From UBA1822 sp963615055 (GTDB lineage: Bacteria > Bacillota > Negativicutes > Veillonellales > Dialisteraceae): DNA of 24,706 nt. The notes beneath the pieces are model-generated. The model was not told the DNA's origin, made no database searches, and was given only the letters and a program-made list of their open reading frames with translations. The translations under genes and the position numbers were made by a program. Shown here piece after piece: positions 7,267 to 14,529 of this stretch (position 1 is its first letter; the number at the start of each line of letters is the position of its first letter). Where the stretch lies: assembly GCA_963615055.1 (NCBI GenBank), contig CAVEFO010000027.1, positions 1 through 24,706 of the forward strand, in the 5' to 3' direction.

Positions 7267-7295
7267 AGTATACAGGAAACGGAGGTGTATTGCAA
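7267..7295 (-). promoter_or_regulatory. SigA-type promoter of rpsF-ssb-rpsR
   Basis: On the minus strand, -35 TTGCAA (7295-7290), a 17-bp spacer and -10 TATACT (7272-7267). Transcription would begin near 7260, about 73 nt before the rpsF ATG. Confidence 0.88.
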
Positions 7296-7320
7296 GTAAA
7301 ATGTGAAGTTTGAAACGGTT

Positions 7321-7561
7321 TTGCCTAGTGCCTCATCTGAAATCCGAGACGTCAGCCATCAGAGGTTTGCTCCGCTTTTCGGCTCATACGCAAGATGGCC
7401 GTTAGCTGTTAGCTGTTAGCTGTTAGCTGTTAGCCGTTAGCCGTTAGAAATTAGTCATGAGCAGTTATTGAAAGCGGAAGCGCTTCGCGCGAATTTTTCT
7501 AAAAGTTCATCGTTGCAAATGACATAGGAACTGCTCACTGCTCACTGCTCACTGCTCACTG
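7321..7561. repeat. Heptanucleotide repeat element, copy 1
   Basis: This occupies the gap between the rpsF promoter and the DUF805 gene; no gene is visible in it. It holds 6.6 copies of the heptamer GTTAGCT/GTTAGCC (7401-7446), a short hairpin GCGC-TTC-GCGC followed by GAATTTTT (about 7486-7498), and 4.5 copies of the heptamer CTGCTCA (7531-7561) abutting the stop codon of the downstream gene. A similar order of parts recurs at 23575-23880. Confidence 0.75.
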
Positions 7562-7563
7562 TT

Positions 7564-8136
7564 TTACCTTGCCAGCGGATCAGGTCCGTACCGGTTGTCG
7601 CCTTCTGTGCCTTTGAAGAAAATCACGTAGATTGCCAAGAAGAAATTGATGACGGGGATGAAGGACAGGAGCCAGAGGAGGCCGCTGCGATTCAAATCGT
7701 GCAAGCGCCGCACGCACAGAGACAGCGCCGCGAAAAATGCGGCAACGGAAATCGCGGCGCAGCTCATAATCGACAAGAGGGAATCTCCCAAGAGTACGGC
7801 TAAAATGCCGGCTACGATTCCGCTACCGATACTCAGAAGAATGCTGCGCAAGATGTAAGGTTTCCGATTCAAGCGTCCTTGGAAACAGAAATATTTTTCT
7901 TTAAACGTTTCTTCTCTTTTTACGGCTTTGTTTTCCTCATCGAACGCCGCGGTCGATGTCGATGCCGCTGCTGCCGATGCGACCGTTTCTGCCGGTGTAA
8001 TCGTTTCCGCCGTCGAGACCGTCTCGACCGTCTCCGGCGTCACCGTTTCCGTCACCGTTTCCGCGACTTTCGTCCCACATTCCGGGCAAAACGCAGCGCC
8101 CTCCGGCAATTCTTTCCCGCAATTCTGACAAAACAT
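7564..8136 (-). CDS. Zinc-ribbon plus DUF805 inner-membrane protein
   Basis: A 190-residue protein of unknown function. The N-terminus is a short zinc ribbon with C3, C6, C17 and C20 (CQNC and CPEC). Residues about 24-65 form a low-complexity linker rich in Thr, Val, Glu and Ala. Residues about 75-185 are a DUF805 domain with several transmembrane helices and the typical CVRRLHDLNRSGLLWLL segment, ending in GDNRYGPDP. AAGGAGG lies eight bases before the ATG. It has its own extended -10 promoter and is apparently monocistronic; heptamer repeats begin immediately after its stop. Confidence 0.87.
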   Translation of the reverse strand: MFCQNCGKELPEGAAFCPECGTKVAETVTETVTPETVETVSTAETITPAETVASAAAASTSTAAFDEENKAVKREETFKEKYFCFQGRLNRKPYILRSILLSIGSGIVAGILAVLLGDSLLSIMSCAAISVAAFFAALSLCVRRLHDLNRSGLLWLLSFIPVINFFLAIYVIFFKGTEGDNRYGPDPLAR

Positions 8137-8177
8137 GGCGCGTCCTCCTTTATAAAGAAACGATAAACTGTATTTTT

Positions 8178-8186
8178 ATTATACCA
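8178..8186 (-). promoter_or_regulatory. Extended -10 promoter of the DUF805 gene
   Basis: On the minus strand the sequence TGGTATAAT (8186-8178) is a perfect extended -10 element. No good -35 lies at 17 bp, which fits extended -10 promoters. It is about 42 bp upstream of the start codon. Confidence 0.7.
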
Positions 8187-8237
8187 CTTTTGTCTTTGCG
8201 CCGAAGCATAAGAAACTCCGCCTTTTGGCGACGCAAC

Positions 8238-8269
8238 AAAAAACCGTGAAACATTTTCGCTTCACGGTT
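8238..8269 (-). terminator. Rho-independent terminator after tRNA-Thr
   Basis: AACCGTGAA (8269-8261) pairs with TTCACGGTT (8250-8242) and is followed by T residues on the minus strand. It lies eight bases past the encoded CCA of the tRNA. The plus-strand reading also ends in T-rich sequence, so it may work both ways. Confidence 0.85.
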
Positions 8270-8277
8270 ATTTTTCA

Positions 8278-8353
8278 TGGAGCCGACGACAGGATTTGAA
8301 CCTGCGACCTACGCATTACGAATGCGCCGCTCTACCAGCTGAGCTACATCGGC
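8278..8353 (-). tRNA. tRNA-Thr (anticodon CGT), CCA encoded
   Basis: The minus strand gives a full cloverleaf. The acceptor stem GCCGATG pairs with CGTCGGC, with a wobble at the sixth pair. The D-arm is GCTCAGCTGGTAGAGC. The anticodon stem-loop is GCGCA-TTCGTAA-TGCGT, placing CGT at positions 34-36, which reads ACG (threonine). The T-arm carries GGTTCAAATCC. The discriminator is T, and CCA is encoded at 8280-8278. A promoter and a terminator flank it, so it is a single-gene unit. Confidence 0.96.
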
Positions 8354-8367
8354 ATTTGACGAAAGCT

Positions 8368-8396
8368 ATTGTACCGAAGACTTGCGATTTTGTCAA
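8368..8396 (-). promoter_or_regulatory. Near-consensus promoter of tRNA-Thr
   Basis: On the minus strand, a perfect -35 TTGACA (8396-8391), a 17-bp spacer and -10 TACAAT (8373-8368). Transcription would start about eight bases before the mature tRNA. Confidence 0.9.
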
Positions 8397-8438
8397 ATAC
8401 TTTTTGCGGTCCCGGACATTTTTTCATCAAACGTTTTC

Positions 8439-9200
8439 TCACGGTTTCTTGCTGCACAAAAATCCCGTGCCCTGCTGGTTGGCCATAATGACGACATCCG
8501 TCAGCTGGACACGCTTCGGGCGCGAGAGGACGAATTGAATGACGTCGGCGATATCTTCGGGACGAAGCGCTTCGATTCCGGCGTACACGGCGGCGGCGCG
8601 CGCTTTGTCTCCGTGAAAACGCACTTCGGAAAAACCCGTCTCGACGAGCCCCGGCTGAATGGTCGTGACTTTGAGATCACTTTCCATGAGATCGATGCGA
8701 AGGCCGTCGCTGAATGTCTTGACCGCCGCCTTTGTCGCGCAATACACCGCCGCGCCGGCATAGGCGTACAGCCCCGCCGTGGATCCCAGATTCACGATGT
8801 GGCCGGTATTTCTCGCAAGCATCGCCGGCAGAAACGCACGTGTCAGAAGAAACAGTCCTTTGATATTGGTTTCCAACATTTCCAAAATATCGTCCTCGTC
8901 CGAGAGGGCATACGGCTCCAGCCCGCGTGCGAGGCCTGCATTGTTCACGAGGACATCGGGCGTACCGTCTTTTTCCAAAATGTCTGCCGCGACGTTGTGA
9001 ATGGCGTCCCGATCCCGGACGTCGAGCGGATAGACGGAAACGTCCGCATTGTATTTCATGCGGAGCTCATCCGCCAGCTCTTGCAATTTTTCTTCGCTCC
9101 GCGCCGCCAGCGCCAGCCGATAACCGTCCGCTGCCAAGACTTCCGTCGTCGCGCGCCCGATGCCCGCCGTCGCGCCCGTCACCACCGCCAATTTTTTCAT
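8439..9200 (-). CDS. Short-chain dehydrogenase/reductase, YdfG-like
   Basis: A 253-residue classical SDR with a Rossmann fold. The cofactor motif is TGATAGIGRAT, the second motif NNAG, and the catalytic set is a serine in LGSTAGLYAY with YCATK. Arg in ALAARSEEK after the second strand favours NADP(H). The C-terminal stretch QPGLVETGFSEVRF and later ALRPEDIADVI resemble the YdfG group, which oxidises 3-hydroxy acids and serine; substrate identity is an inference. GAGGAGG lies upstream of the ATG. It begins 18 bp after the stop of the secreted-protein gene, so the two are probably co-transcribed. Confidence 0.9.
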   Translation of the reverse strand: MKKLAVVTGATAGIGRATTEVLAADGYRLALAARSEEKLQELADELRMKYNADVSVYPLDVRDRDAIHNVAADILEKDGTPDVLVNNAGLARGLEPYALSDEDDILEMLETNIKGLFLLTRAFLPAMLARNTGHIVNLGSTAGLYAYAGAAVYCATKAAVKTFSDGLRIDLMESDLKVTTIQPGLVETGFSEVRFHGDKARAAAVYAGIEALRPEDIADVIQFVLSRPKRVQLTDVVIMANQQGTGFLCSKKP

Positions 9201-9218
9201 ATCCGGTTCCTCCTCTTT

Positions 9219-9752
9219 TTACCAATCCACGCTTTCCCGATTTCGGGTGAGCGCATACAAATCTTCCAAAATGTCCCAAAGCGCTTCTTTTTGCTCTTTC
9301 GTCGCAGATGCCGTGAAAAATTTTTTCGTTTTATCGAGAAACGAACCCGTCGAGACTTCCAAGCACTCTTCCGTTTCATCCAAAATAATTTCGTCCGGAT
9401 CCTGCTTCCTCCCCTGCTTCGGCGAAAATGACAGCCCCCGCACGAATGTTTTCAACGGGGCAAGCTCTTCTTCCGAGACCGGTTTGTCTTCCGATTTGAC
9501 ACGCGCCTCTTCCCGCCGGCTTACGTATTCGCAGGAAAACAGCATTTGTGACGCATTTTCATAGGACCGATACACGTGAAAGGAAAAGCAATCGTCGAAA
9601 TTCATCGCATTTTGACCCCAGAAGAAACTGTCCCATTCCCGCTCCGAAAACGCTGCGCTCTCCGTTTCCGACGCCGCATAGGAAACGCCAAACGCCGACA
9701 GCCAAAAAAGGCAAAGAAACAAACGACACGCAGCAAGCCATTTCCGTTTCAT
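9219..9752 (-). CDS. Secreted protein of unknown function
   Basis: A 177-residue protein I do not recognise. The N-terminus is a typical signal peptide: KRK, a hydrophobic core with two Cys (about residues 6-20), and a likely cleavage after SYA near residue 25. The mature part is charged, with no evident repeats or catalytic motif. The start at 9752 is chosen for its ribosome binding site (GGAG close upstream) and because it gives the signal peptide; the frame stays open further upstream into the MITE at 9773-9935. It sits between hypB and the SDR gene. Most likely periplasmic. Confidence 0.75.
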   Translation of the reverse strand: MKRKWLAACRLFLCLFWLSAFGVSYAASETESAAFSEREWDSFFWGQNAMNFDDCFSFHVYRSYENASQMLFSCEYVSRREEARVKSEDKPVSEEELAPLKTFVRGLSFSPKQGRKQDPDEIILDETEECLEVSTGSFLDKTKKFFTASATKEQKEALWDILEDLYALTRNRESVDW

Positions 9753-9772
9753 TTCTCCTGCCTCCTTTCTAA

Positions 9773-9935
9773 GGGAACCGCTGATTAAATCGAAGAATCT
9801 GATTTTGTGGCATAATGATGCAATACGTGCGCCCGCGGACTCCTTAAATAGCCTCACTATTTGCGTCGTCTTTTTCCTTGTCTTGCATCATTATGCTTAT
9901 CACAAAATAAGATAACGATTGAATCAGCGCTTCCC
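9773..9935. mobile_element. 163-bp MITE-like element with TAA target duplication
   Basis: The arms are long imperfect inverted repeats. From both ends one reads GGGAA(C/G)CGCTGATT, then AATCG, ATTTTGTG and GCATAATGATGCAA, about 55 bp per arm. TAA occurs directly outside both ends (9770-9772 and 9936-9938), a 3-bp target duplication of the kind seen with some IS5-family elements. There is no room for a transposase. It separates the hypB stop codon from the ribosome binding site of the secreted-protein gene, and as RNA would form a long hairpin. Confidence 0.8.
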
Positions 9936-9942
9936 TAAGCCG

Positions 9943-10587
9943 TTATTTTTGTTTTTCAATCCACGCGGCGGCCGCCTCGTACCCTTCGCCCGTCTTGCCG
10001 CAGACTTTGAAAACGGGCGCGTCTTTATTGAGGTGCCGGACGCCTTTCATGAAAAATTCTTCATCGAAATCCAAATACGGAAGCAAATCGGTCTTGGTCA
10101 AAAGAATCGCATCCGCCCGCTCGAAAGCCAGCGGATATTTATACGGTTTATCGCTTCCGTCCGCGACGCTGACAATCAGAAGCCGCAATCTTTCGCCGAT
10201 GGAAAGCTCGGCCGGACAGACCAAGTTTCCCACATTTTCGATGAAGAGAATCCCCGGTTGCGGAAATTCCATGGCATGGACGGCATTGTGCACGAGCGGC
10301 GCATCCAGATGACACGCGCCGAACGTATTGATTTGCGCCGCCGAAATGCCTTTCCCACGCAGCGTCTTCGTGTCGATATCCGACTCGATATCGCCTTCGA
10401 TGACATAGGCTTTTTCGTGCAAATGACGCAGCAGGCACAGAAGGGACGTCGTCTTCCCCACGCCGGGCGCGCCCATGACATTCACGGCCCGGACGCCGAA
10501 AGACGACAGATATTCCCGCACGTGCGCGGCGATATGATCGTTTCTTCCGTAAATATTTTCTTTGACGTCGGCACTCACCATATGCAT
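9943..10587 (-). CDS. hypB: Hydrogenase nickel-incorporation GTPase HypB
   Basis: A 214-residue SIMIBI-class GTPase that, with HypA, delivers nickel to the NiFe hydrogenase large subunit. The P-loop is GAPGVGKTTS, the base-recognition motif is TKTD, and the metal-site region is ACHLDAP followed by ENVGNLVCPAEL. The N-terminal cysteine nickel motif or His-rich tail seen in some HypB proteins is absent. The start at 10587 has AGGAG eight bases upstream; an in-frame ATG two codons later is the alternative. It follows hypA by 11 bp and ends the hydrogenase operon just before the MITE. Confidence 0.94.
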   Translation of the reverse strand: MHMVSADVKENIYGRNDHIAAHVREYLSSFGVRAVNVMGAPGVGKTTSLLCLLRHLHEKAYVIEGDIESDIDTKTLRGKGISAAQINTFGACHLDAPLVHNAVHAMEFPQPGILFIENVGNLVCPAELSIGERLRLLIVSVADGSDKPYKYPLAFERADAILLTKTDLLPYLDFDEEFFMKGVRHLNKDAPVFKVCGKTGEGYEAAAAWIEKQK

Positions 10588-10598
10588 GATTCTGTCTC

Positions 10599-10952
10599 CT
10601 ATTCTTCCGAATCTGTCTCGATATCCACCGTATCGATATAAAATTCTTTCCCGAATTCCGTCGGCGAGCCGTCCCCGCCGCATTCGGGGCAAATAAAGGA
10701 AAACCGTTTCCTTTCAAATAAATGTCCGCAAGCGTCGCAACGCAAAAGCGGCGCGACGGAACGTATCGAAAGCTGCGCGCCGTCACAAAGCGTCCCTTCC
10801 GCGACGACGTCGAAATACATTTGAATCGATTCGCCGATAAAACCGGAGTCTTCGCCCACGACGAGCCGGATATTTCTCACCCGCCCGCCGTGCGCCCGCG
10901 CCGTCTCTTCGGCCATGCGCACGATTTCAAGCGTCACGGGATACTCATGCAT
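10599..10952 (-). CDS. hypA: Hydrogenase nickel chaperone HypA
   Basis: A 117-residue HypA. The start at 10952 gives MHEYPVT, whose His2 and Glu3 are the conserved nickel ligands; this fixes the start more firmly than the weak ribosome binding site. The zinc domain has CDAC and CPEC. Its start overlaps the echF stop by eight bases (ATGCATGA), implying translational coupling. Other hyp genes (C, D, E, F) are not in the window and must lie elsewhere if the enzyme is matured normally. Confidence 0.94.
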   Translation of the reverse strand: MHEYPVTLEIVRMAEETARAHGGRVRNIRLVVGEDSGFIGESIQMYFDVVAEGTLCDGAQLSIRSVAPLLRCDACGHLFERKRFSFICPECGGDGSPTEFGKEFYIDTVDIETDSEE

Positions 10953-11655
10953 CCGGCTTGTCCTGATCTTCTTTCGGCGCGTCCGCAGGTTTTGCGGAAA
11001 CGGGAGCCGCACGCCCGCGCCGCTCCGGCACCGTCCCATACACCGTCACTTCTTTTTGATCGCCCACATAGCAGCCGAGCGAGAGACATTTCCGCGGACA
11101 GTTGTCGATGCACGTCCCGCAATTGACGCATTTTTCCAAATTGATCCGCCACATCCGCGTCGGCCGATCCACCGTGATGGCGCCTTCGGGGCAATTCCGC
11201 TCGCACATCCCGCAAAAGACGCATTTGGAAATATTGTTGACGACGTGGCTCTTTTCGCTGTCGAAACGGGCGTCCTGCTGGGCCACGGTCTTTTGCGATT
11301 CAATCCGTCCGTCTTTTTGCACCGCCTGCATGACGATTTCCGATTTCTCTTCGTCGGGGTCGGTGTAATGCGGATCCATCGACAGACATTTCTTCGGGCA
11401 ATTCTGCACGCAGAGACCGCATTGAATGCACGCAAACGGATTGATGCGCCACGTCCCGGTCTTGCGGTCGACGGAAATCGCGCCCGTCGGACAATTTCTC
11501 TCACACAGGCCGCACAAAATGCAGCGGCTCACATCATTGGCCACCCGCCCGCGCGTCCCCTCCGGATACGTCTTCGGCGTGAACGGATAATTCGTGGTCA
11601 CCGGCGGTTTGCACAGATTGGCCAGCGCTTGTTTCACATAAATTAAATAACTCAT
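10945..11655 (-). CDS. echF: Ech hydrogenase ferredoxin subunit EchF with duplicated two-cluster module
   Basis: A 236-residue polyferredoxin. Four CxxCxxCxxxCP motifs start at C45, C76, C145 and C176, each expected to bind one [4Fe-4S] cluster. Residues 41-92 and 141-192 align without gaps at an offset of exactly 100 residues, including CERNCP, WRIN and CP(K/R)KCLS. This is a tandem duplication of the whole two-cluster module. Usual EchF proteins have one module and are about half this length. It should link soluble ferredoxin to the EchC cluster. The C-terminal 25 residues are Pro/Ala/Lys/Asp-rich. It starts six bases after the echE stop. Confidence 0.92.
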   Translation of the reverse strand: MSYLIYVKQALANLCKPPVTTNYPFTPKTYPEGTRGRVANDVSRCILCGLCERNCPTGAISVDRKTGTWRINPFACIQCGLCVQNCPKKCLSMDPHYTDPDEEKSEIVMQAVQKDGRIESQKTVAQQDARFDSEKSHVVNNISKCVFCGMCERNCPEGAITVDRPTRMWRINLEKCVNCGTCIDNCPRKCLSLGCYVGDQKEVTVYGTVPERRGRAAPVSAKPADAPKEDQDKPDA

Positions 11656-11661
11656 ATTCCA

Positions 11662-12744
11662 TCACCGCTCGCAACAACTGATACAGGGATCGATGGTCAG
11701 GATGATATTCGGCACATCGGCCAAATCGCACCCTTGCAACATTTTGACGAGAGACGGCAGATTGCTGTTCGTCGGGGTGCGCAGACGGAAACGCGAGAGA
11801 AATTTCGTCCCGTTTCCTCTGGCATAATAAACGGCTTCGCCACGAGGCTGCTCGACGCGCGTGAAATATTCGCCCTTCGGCATCCCGCGCACGGGGACGG
11901 CAATCGGCCCTTCAGGCAAATTGTCCAAGGCGCCCAGAATCAAATCGACGGACTGGTACAATTCTTCGATCCGCACCCGGACTCGCGCGAGGCAATCGCC
12001 TTCATGCGCCAGGACGGGACGGAAATGTAAATCGCGATATGCGCCGCCGTCATCGGCCATGCGGTAATCATTGGCAATGCCGCTCGCCCGCGCCAAAGGC
12101 CCCAGGCAACCCAGCGCCATCGCGTCCGCCGAAGAGAGCGCGCCCACGCCTTCCAGACGGTACTGCACCGTATCGTCATAGAGAAAAACGCGCGCCATGT
12201 CTTCGATTTCACGGCGAAGGACCGTCAGTTTATCCCTCATATCTTTTCGCATGGTATCCGTCAGATCCCGACGCACGCCGCCGATATCGCAGACAGAAAA
12301 AATGACGCGGCCGCCGGTCGTTTCTTCAAACAAATCCAAAACAGTCTCGCGAAGCCGCCACGCGTGCATGAAAATGCTTTCAAATCCCAGTGCGTCGGCG
12401 CCGAGCCCCAACCAGAGCAAATGACTGTGCATACGCGAAAGCTCGTGCCAAATCGTACGCAAATACTCGGCGCGGCGCGGCACTTCGACATCCATCATGC
12501 CCTCGATGACTTTGGCGTACCCCCAGCCGTGCCCGAAGGAACAAATACCGCACACGCGCTCGGCGACGAAAATATATTGCTTGAAATCTTTTTTCTCCAC
12601 CAATTTTTCCAGCCCGCGATGCACGTAACCGATGGACGGCACGGCACGCACGACTTTTTCATCGGAAATTTCCAAATCCAAATGAATCGGCTCGGGAAGC
12701 ACCGGATGTTGGGGGCCGAAAGGAACGGTCGTCAGCTCAGCCAT
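11662..12744 (-). CDS. echE: Ech hydrogenase large catalytic subunit EchE
   Basis: A 360-residue NiFe large subunit (NuoD-related). The four nickel-iron cysteine ligands are visible: C65 and C68 in RVCGICS near the N-terminus, and C354 and C357 in DPCISC at the C-terminus. Only three residues follow the last ligand, so no cleavable C-terminal extension is present, as in many group 4 hydrogenases. GGEYF-type PRG motifs (MPKGEYFTRVEQPRGEAVYY) match energy-converting enzymes. The ATG overlaps the echD stop by eight bases (ATGGCTGA), with AAGGAGG six bases upstream. Confidence 0.95.
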   Translation of the reverse strand: MAELTTVPFGPQHPVLPEPIHLDLEISDEKVVRAVPSIGYVHRGLEKLVEKKDFKQYIFVAERVCGICSFGHGWGYAKVIEGMMDVEVPRRAEYLRTIWHELSRMHSHLLWLGLGADALGFESIFMHAWRLRETVLDLFEETTGGRVIFSVCDIGGVRRDLTDTMRKDMRDKLTVLRREIEDMARVFLYDDTVQYRLEGVGALSSADAMALGCLGPLARASGIANDYRMADDGGAYRDLHFRPVLAHEGDCLARVRVRIEELYQSVDLILGALDNLPEGPIAVPVRGMPKGEYFTRVEQPRGEAVYYARGNGTKFLSRFRLRTPTNSNLPSLVKMLQGCDLADVPNIILTIDPCISCCER

Positions 12745-13177
12745 GGTCTTCCTCCTTTTTTACAATCGACGCATCCACGCCGAGACCCTGCCGCAAATTC
12801 ACTTTGACGGCACTCTTGGCGTGCGCCGGATCGTCCAAGTCATGCCACGGCGTCTTCTTGGCCAAATGGAAAAAATGACCGGCATAATCGACATCGGGGG
12901 AAATGAAACGAATATCAAGGCCGAAGAGATCATGAATCTCATTTTCCCAGACGAAAGCGTACCAGTAGAGGCTCGTGACGCTCATGACGGAGCCGTTTTC
13001 CGGGACGAGAAGCCGCAAATGCGACAAAAAGAAATTTTTATCAAAAGAGTAGGTCAGCTCGTATCCCTCCGGCACGCGCACCGCCAAAATCTGCACGAGC
13101 CGCGCGCCTTCTTTTTGATACCGCGCCACGCGCTCGAGCAATATTTCCGGACGAATCTCGATAAATTGCTGTTTCAT
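12737..13177 (-). CDS. echD: Ech hydrogenase subunit EchD (NuoC-like)
   Basis: A 146-residue hydrophilic subunit related to the 30-kDa NuoC protein of complex I. The signature WENEIHDLFGLDI and the following HFF segment place it in this family. It is a structural partner of EchE on the cytoplasmic arm and carries no cofactor motif. The stop of echC and its ATG share one base (TGATG), with GGAGGGG upstream. Confidence 0.9.
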   Translation of the reverse strand: MKQQFIEIRPEILLERVARYQKEGARLVQILAVRVPEGYELTYSFDKNFFLSHLRLLVPENGSVMSVTSLYWYAFVWENEIHDLFGLDIRFISPDVDYAGHFFHLAKKTPWHDLDDPAHAKSAVKVNLRQGLGVDASIVKKEEDHG

Positions 13178-13644
13178 CAGGCCCCTCCTTTAGCGTTTCG
13201 CTCCGCCTCTTTCATACGAGCCGCAAGCTCCCGTTTCTTCGTTTCCAAAACGGACAGTCCCCGCACGACGCCGTCGATGATCGCCTCCGGCCGCGCCGCG
13301 CAGCCCGGCACGTAGACATCGACGGGGATCGCCATATCCATCCCGCCCAGCATATTGTAACATTCGCGGAAAATCCCGCCCGTGCAGGCGCAGGTCCCCA
13401 CCGCAATCACCACTTTCGGCGCAGGCATTTGCTCATAAATCTGACGCACGACGGGAAGATTTTGCGCGTTCACACCGCCCGTCACCAAGAAAATATCCGC
13501 GTGCTTGGGATCGCCCGTATTCACAATCCCGAAGCGCTCCACGTCATAAATGGGCGTCAGGCACGCCAGCACCTCGATATCGCAGCCGTTGCAGGACGAT
13601 CCGTCGTAATGAATCAGCCACGGCGATTTTGTCTCGTATCCCAT
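13177..13644 (-). CDS. echC: Ech hydrogenase small subunit EchC (NuoB-like)
   Basis: A 155-residue small subunit carrying the proximal [4Fe-4S] cluster that passes electrons between EchF and the EchE active site. Ligand cysteines are C18 and C21 (SSCNGCDIE), one of C85/C87 in GTCACTGG, and C115 in VPGCAARPE. The short length and lack of a signal peptide fit group 4 enzymes facing the cytoplasm. AAGGAGG lies upstream of the ATG. It is 9 bp after echB. Confidence 0.95.
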   Translation of the reverse strand: MGYETKSPWLIHYDGSSCNGCDIEVLACLTPIYDVERFGIVNTGDPKHADIFLVTGGVNAQNLPVVRQIYEQMPAPKVVIAVGTCACTGGIFRECYNMLGGMDMAIPVDVYVPGCAARPEAIIDGVVRGLSVLETKKRELAARMKEAERNAKGGA

Positions 13645-13653
13645 GCGCCCTCC

Positions 13654-14529
13654 TTATTTGAAATACATGAGCGCCGCCACATTCACAAAGCCGGACAGCA
13701 ATGTAAAAACCCAAGACAGTGCGAGCATCCGTTCCCATTTCATGCGCGCGCAGCAGACGTCGACCAAAATGCCGCCGAAAAATACGATTTCACAGACGAT
13801 AAGCCCCAAAACCGTCGTCCAAATCGACGAGCTGACGAAAAAAAGAAGCACAAGCCCGAAAAGAAATACATTTTCATACCAATGCGCCAGCTCCACCATC
13901 GCCAACGTCCGCCCGGATATTTCCGTCTTGAGCCCGCCGACGAGTTCCTGATGCGCTTCGTGCGACATCGAGAGATCGAAAGGCGATTTCCGAAATTTGA
14001 TGAGCAAAATGAAACAGAGCCCGACAAAAATGCCCGGCATCCGCAGGATATTCATCGTCTCGGTCTGCATGATATCTCCGACGGCAAAGCTCCCGGACGC
14101 CAGATAGAAACCGAGCGCCACGAGAAGAAGCATCGGCTCGTAGGCCATCGTCTGCAAGAGTTCACGCTCCGCACCGATTTGGCTGTACGGCGAATTGACG
14201 GCATAGGCGGCGATAATGAGGCAGACGCTGGCCATCGTCAGTGTGAAGACAACGAGCAAAATATCTCCGCGCGCAAAGAAAATCAGGCCCGTCAGAATGG
14301 CAAAAATCAAAAATCCGAAGACGTAAAAACTTTCCGCCTGATTGACACCGACAGGTTCCTTGCCCCACAGTTTGAAAAAATCATAAAACGGCTGGAAAAG
14401 CGGCGGCCCTTTTCGTCTTTGCATCCGCGCCGTGATTTTTCGATCGAAACCGGAGAGAAGACCGCCCAGAAACGGTGCCAAGAACAAATACGCCACACCG
14501 CCCAATCCGTATCCAATATACTCAGACAT
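13654..14529 (-). CDS. echB: Ech hydrogenase membrane subunit EchB (NuoH-like)
   Basis: A 291-residue integral membrane protein with about eight hydrophobic segments. Family marks include RMQRRKGPP, FYDFFKLWGKE, the acidic AERELLQTMAYEP loop and FRKSPFDLSMSHEAHQELV. In complex I-type machines this subunit links the redox module to the ion channel. The start overlaps the echA stop by eight bases (ATGTCTGA). Confidence 0.94.
   Translation of the reverse strand: MSEYIGYGLGGVAYLFLAPFLGGLLSGFDRKITARMQRRKGPPLFQPFYDFFKLWGKEPVGVNQAESFYVFGFLIFAILTGLIFFARGDILLVVFTLTMASVCLIIAAYAVNSPYSQIGAERELLQTMAYEPMLLLVALGFYLASGSFAVGDIMQTETMNILRMPGIFVGLCFILLIKFRKSPFDLSMSHEAHQELVGGLKTEISGRTLAMVELAHWYENVFLFGLVLLFFVSSSIWTTVLGLIVCEIVFFGGILVDVCCARMKWERMLALSWVFTLLSGFVNVAALMYFK

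Noticed and set aside
7401..7446. Heptamers as a coding repeat or origin iterons
   Set aside because: The 7-bp period breaks reading frame, no open frame uses it, and no replication gene or DnaA box cluster is nearby.
8382..9431. 349-residue plus-strand open frame
   Set aside because: It is antisense to the SDR gene and the secreted-protein gene, with no family motif.
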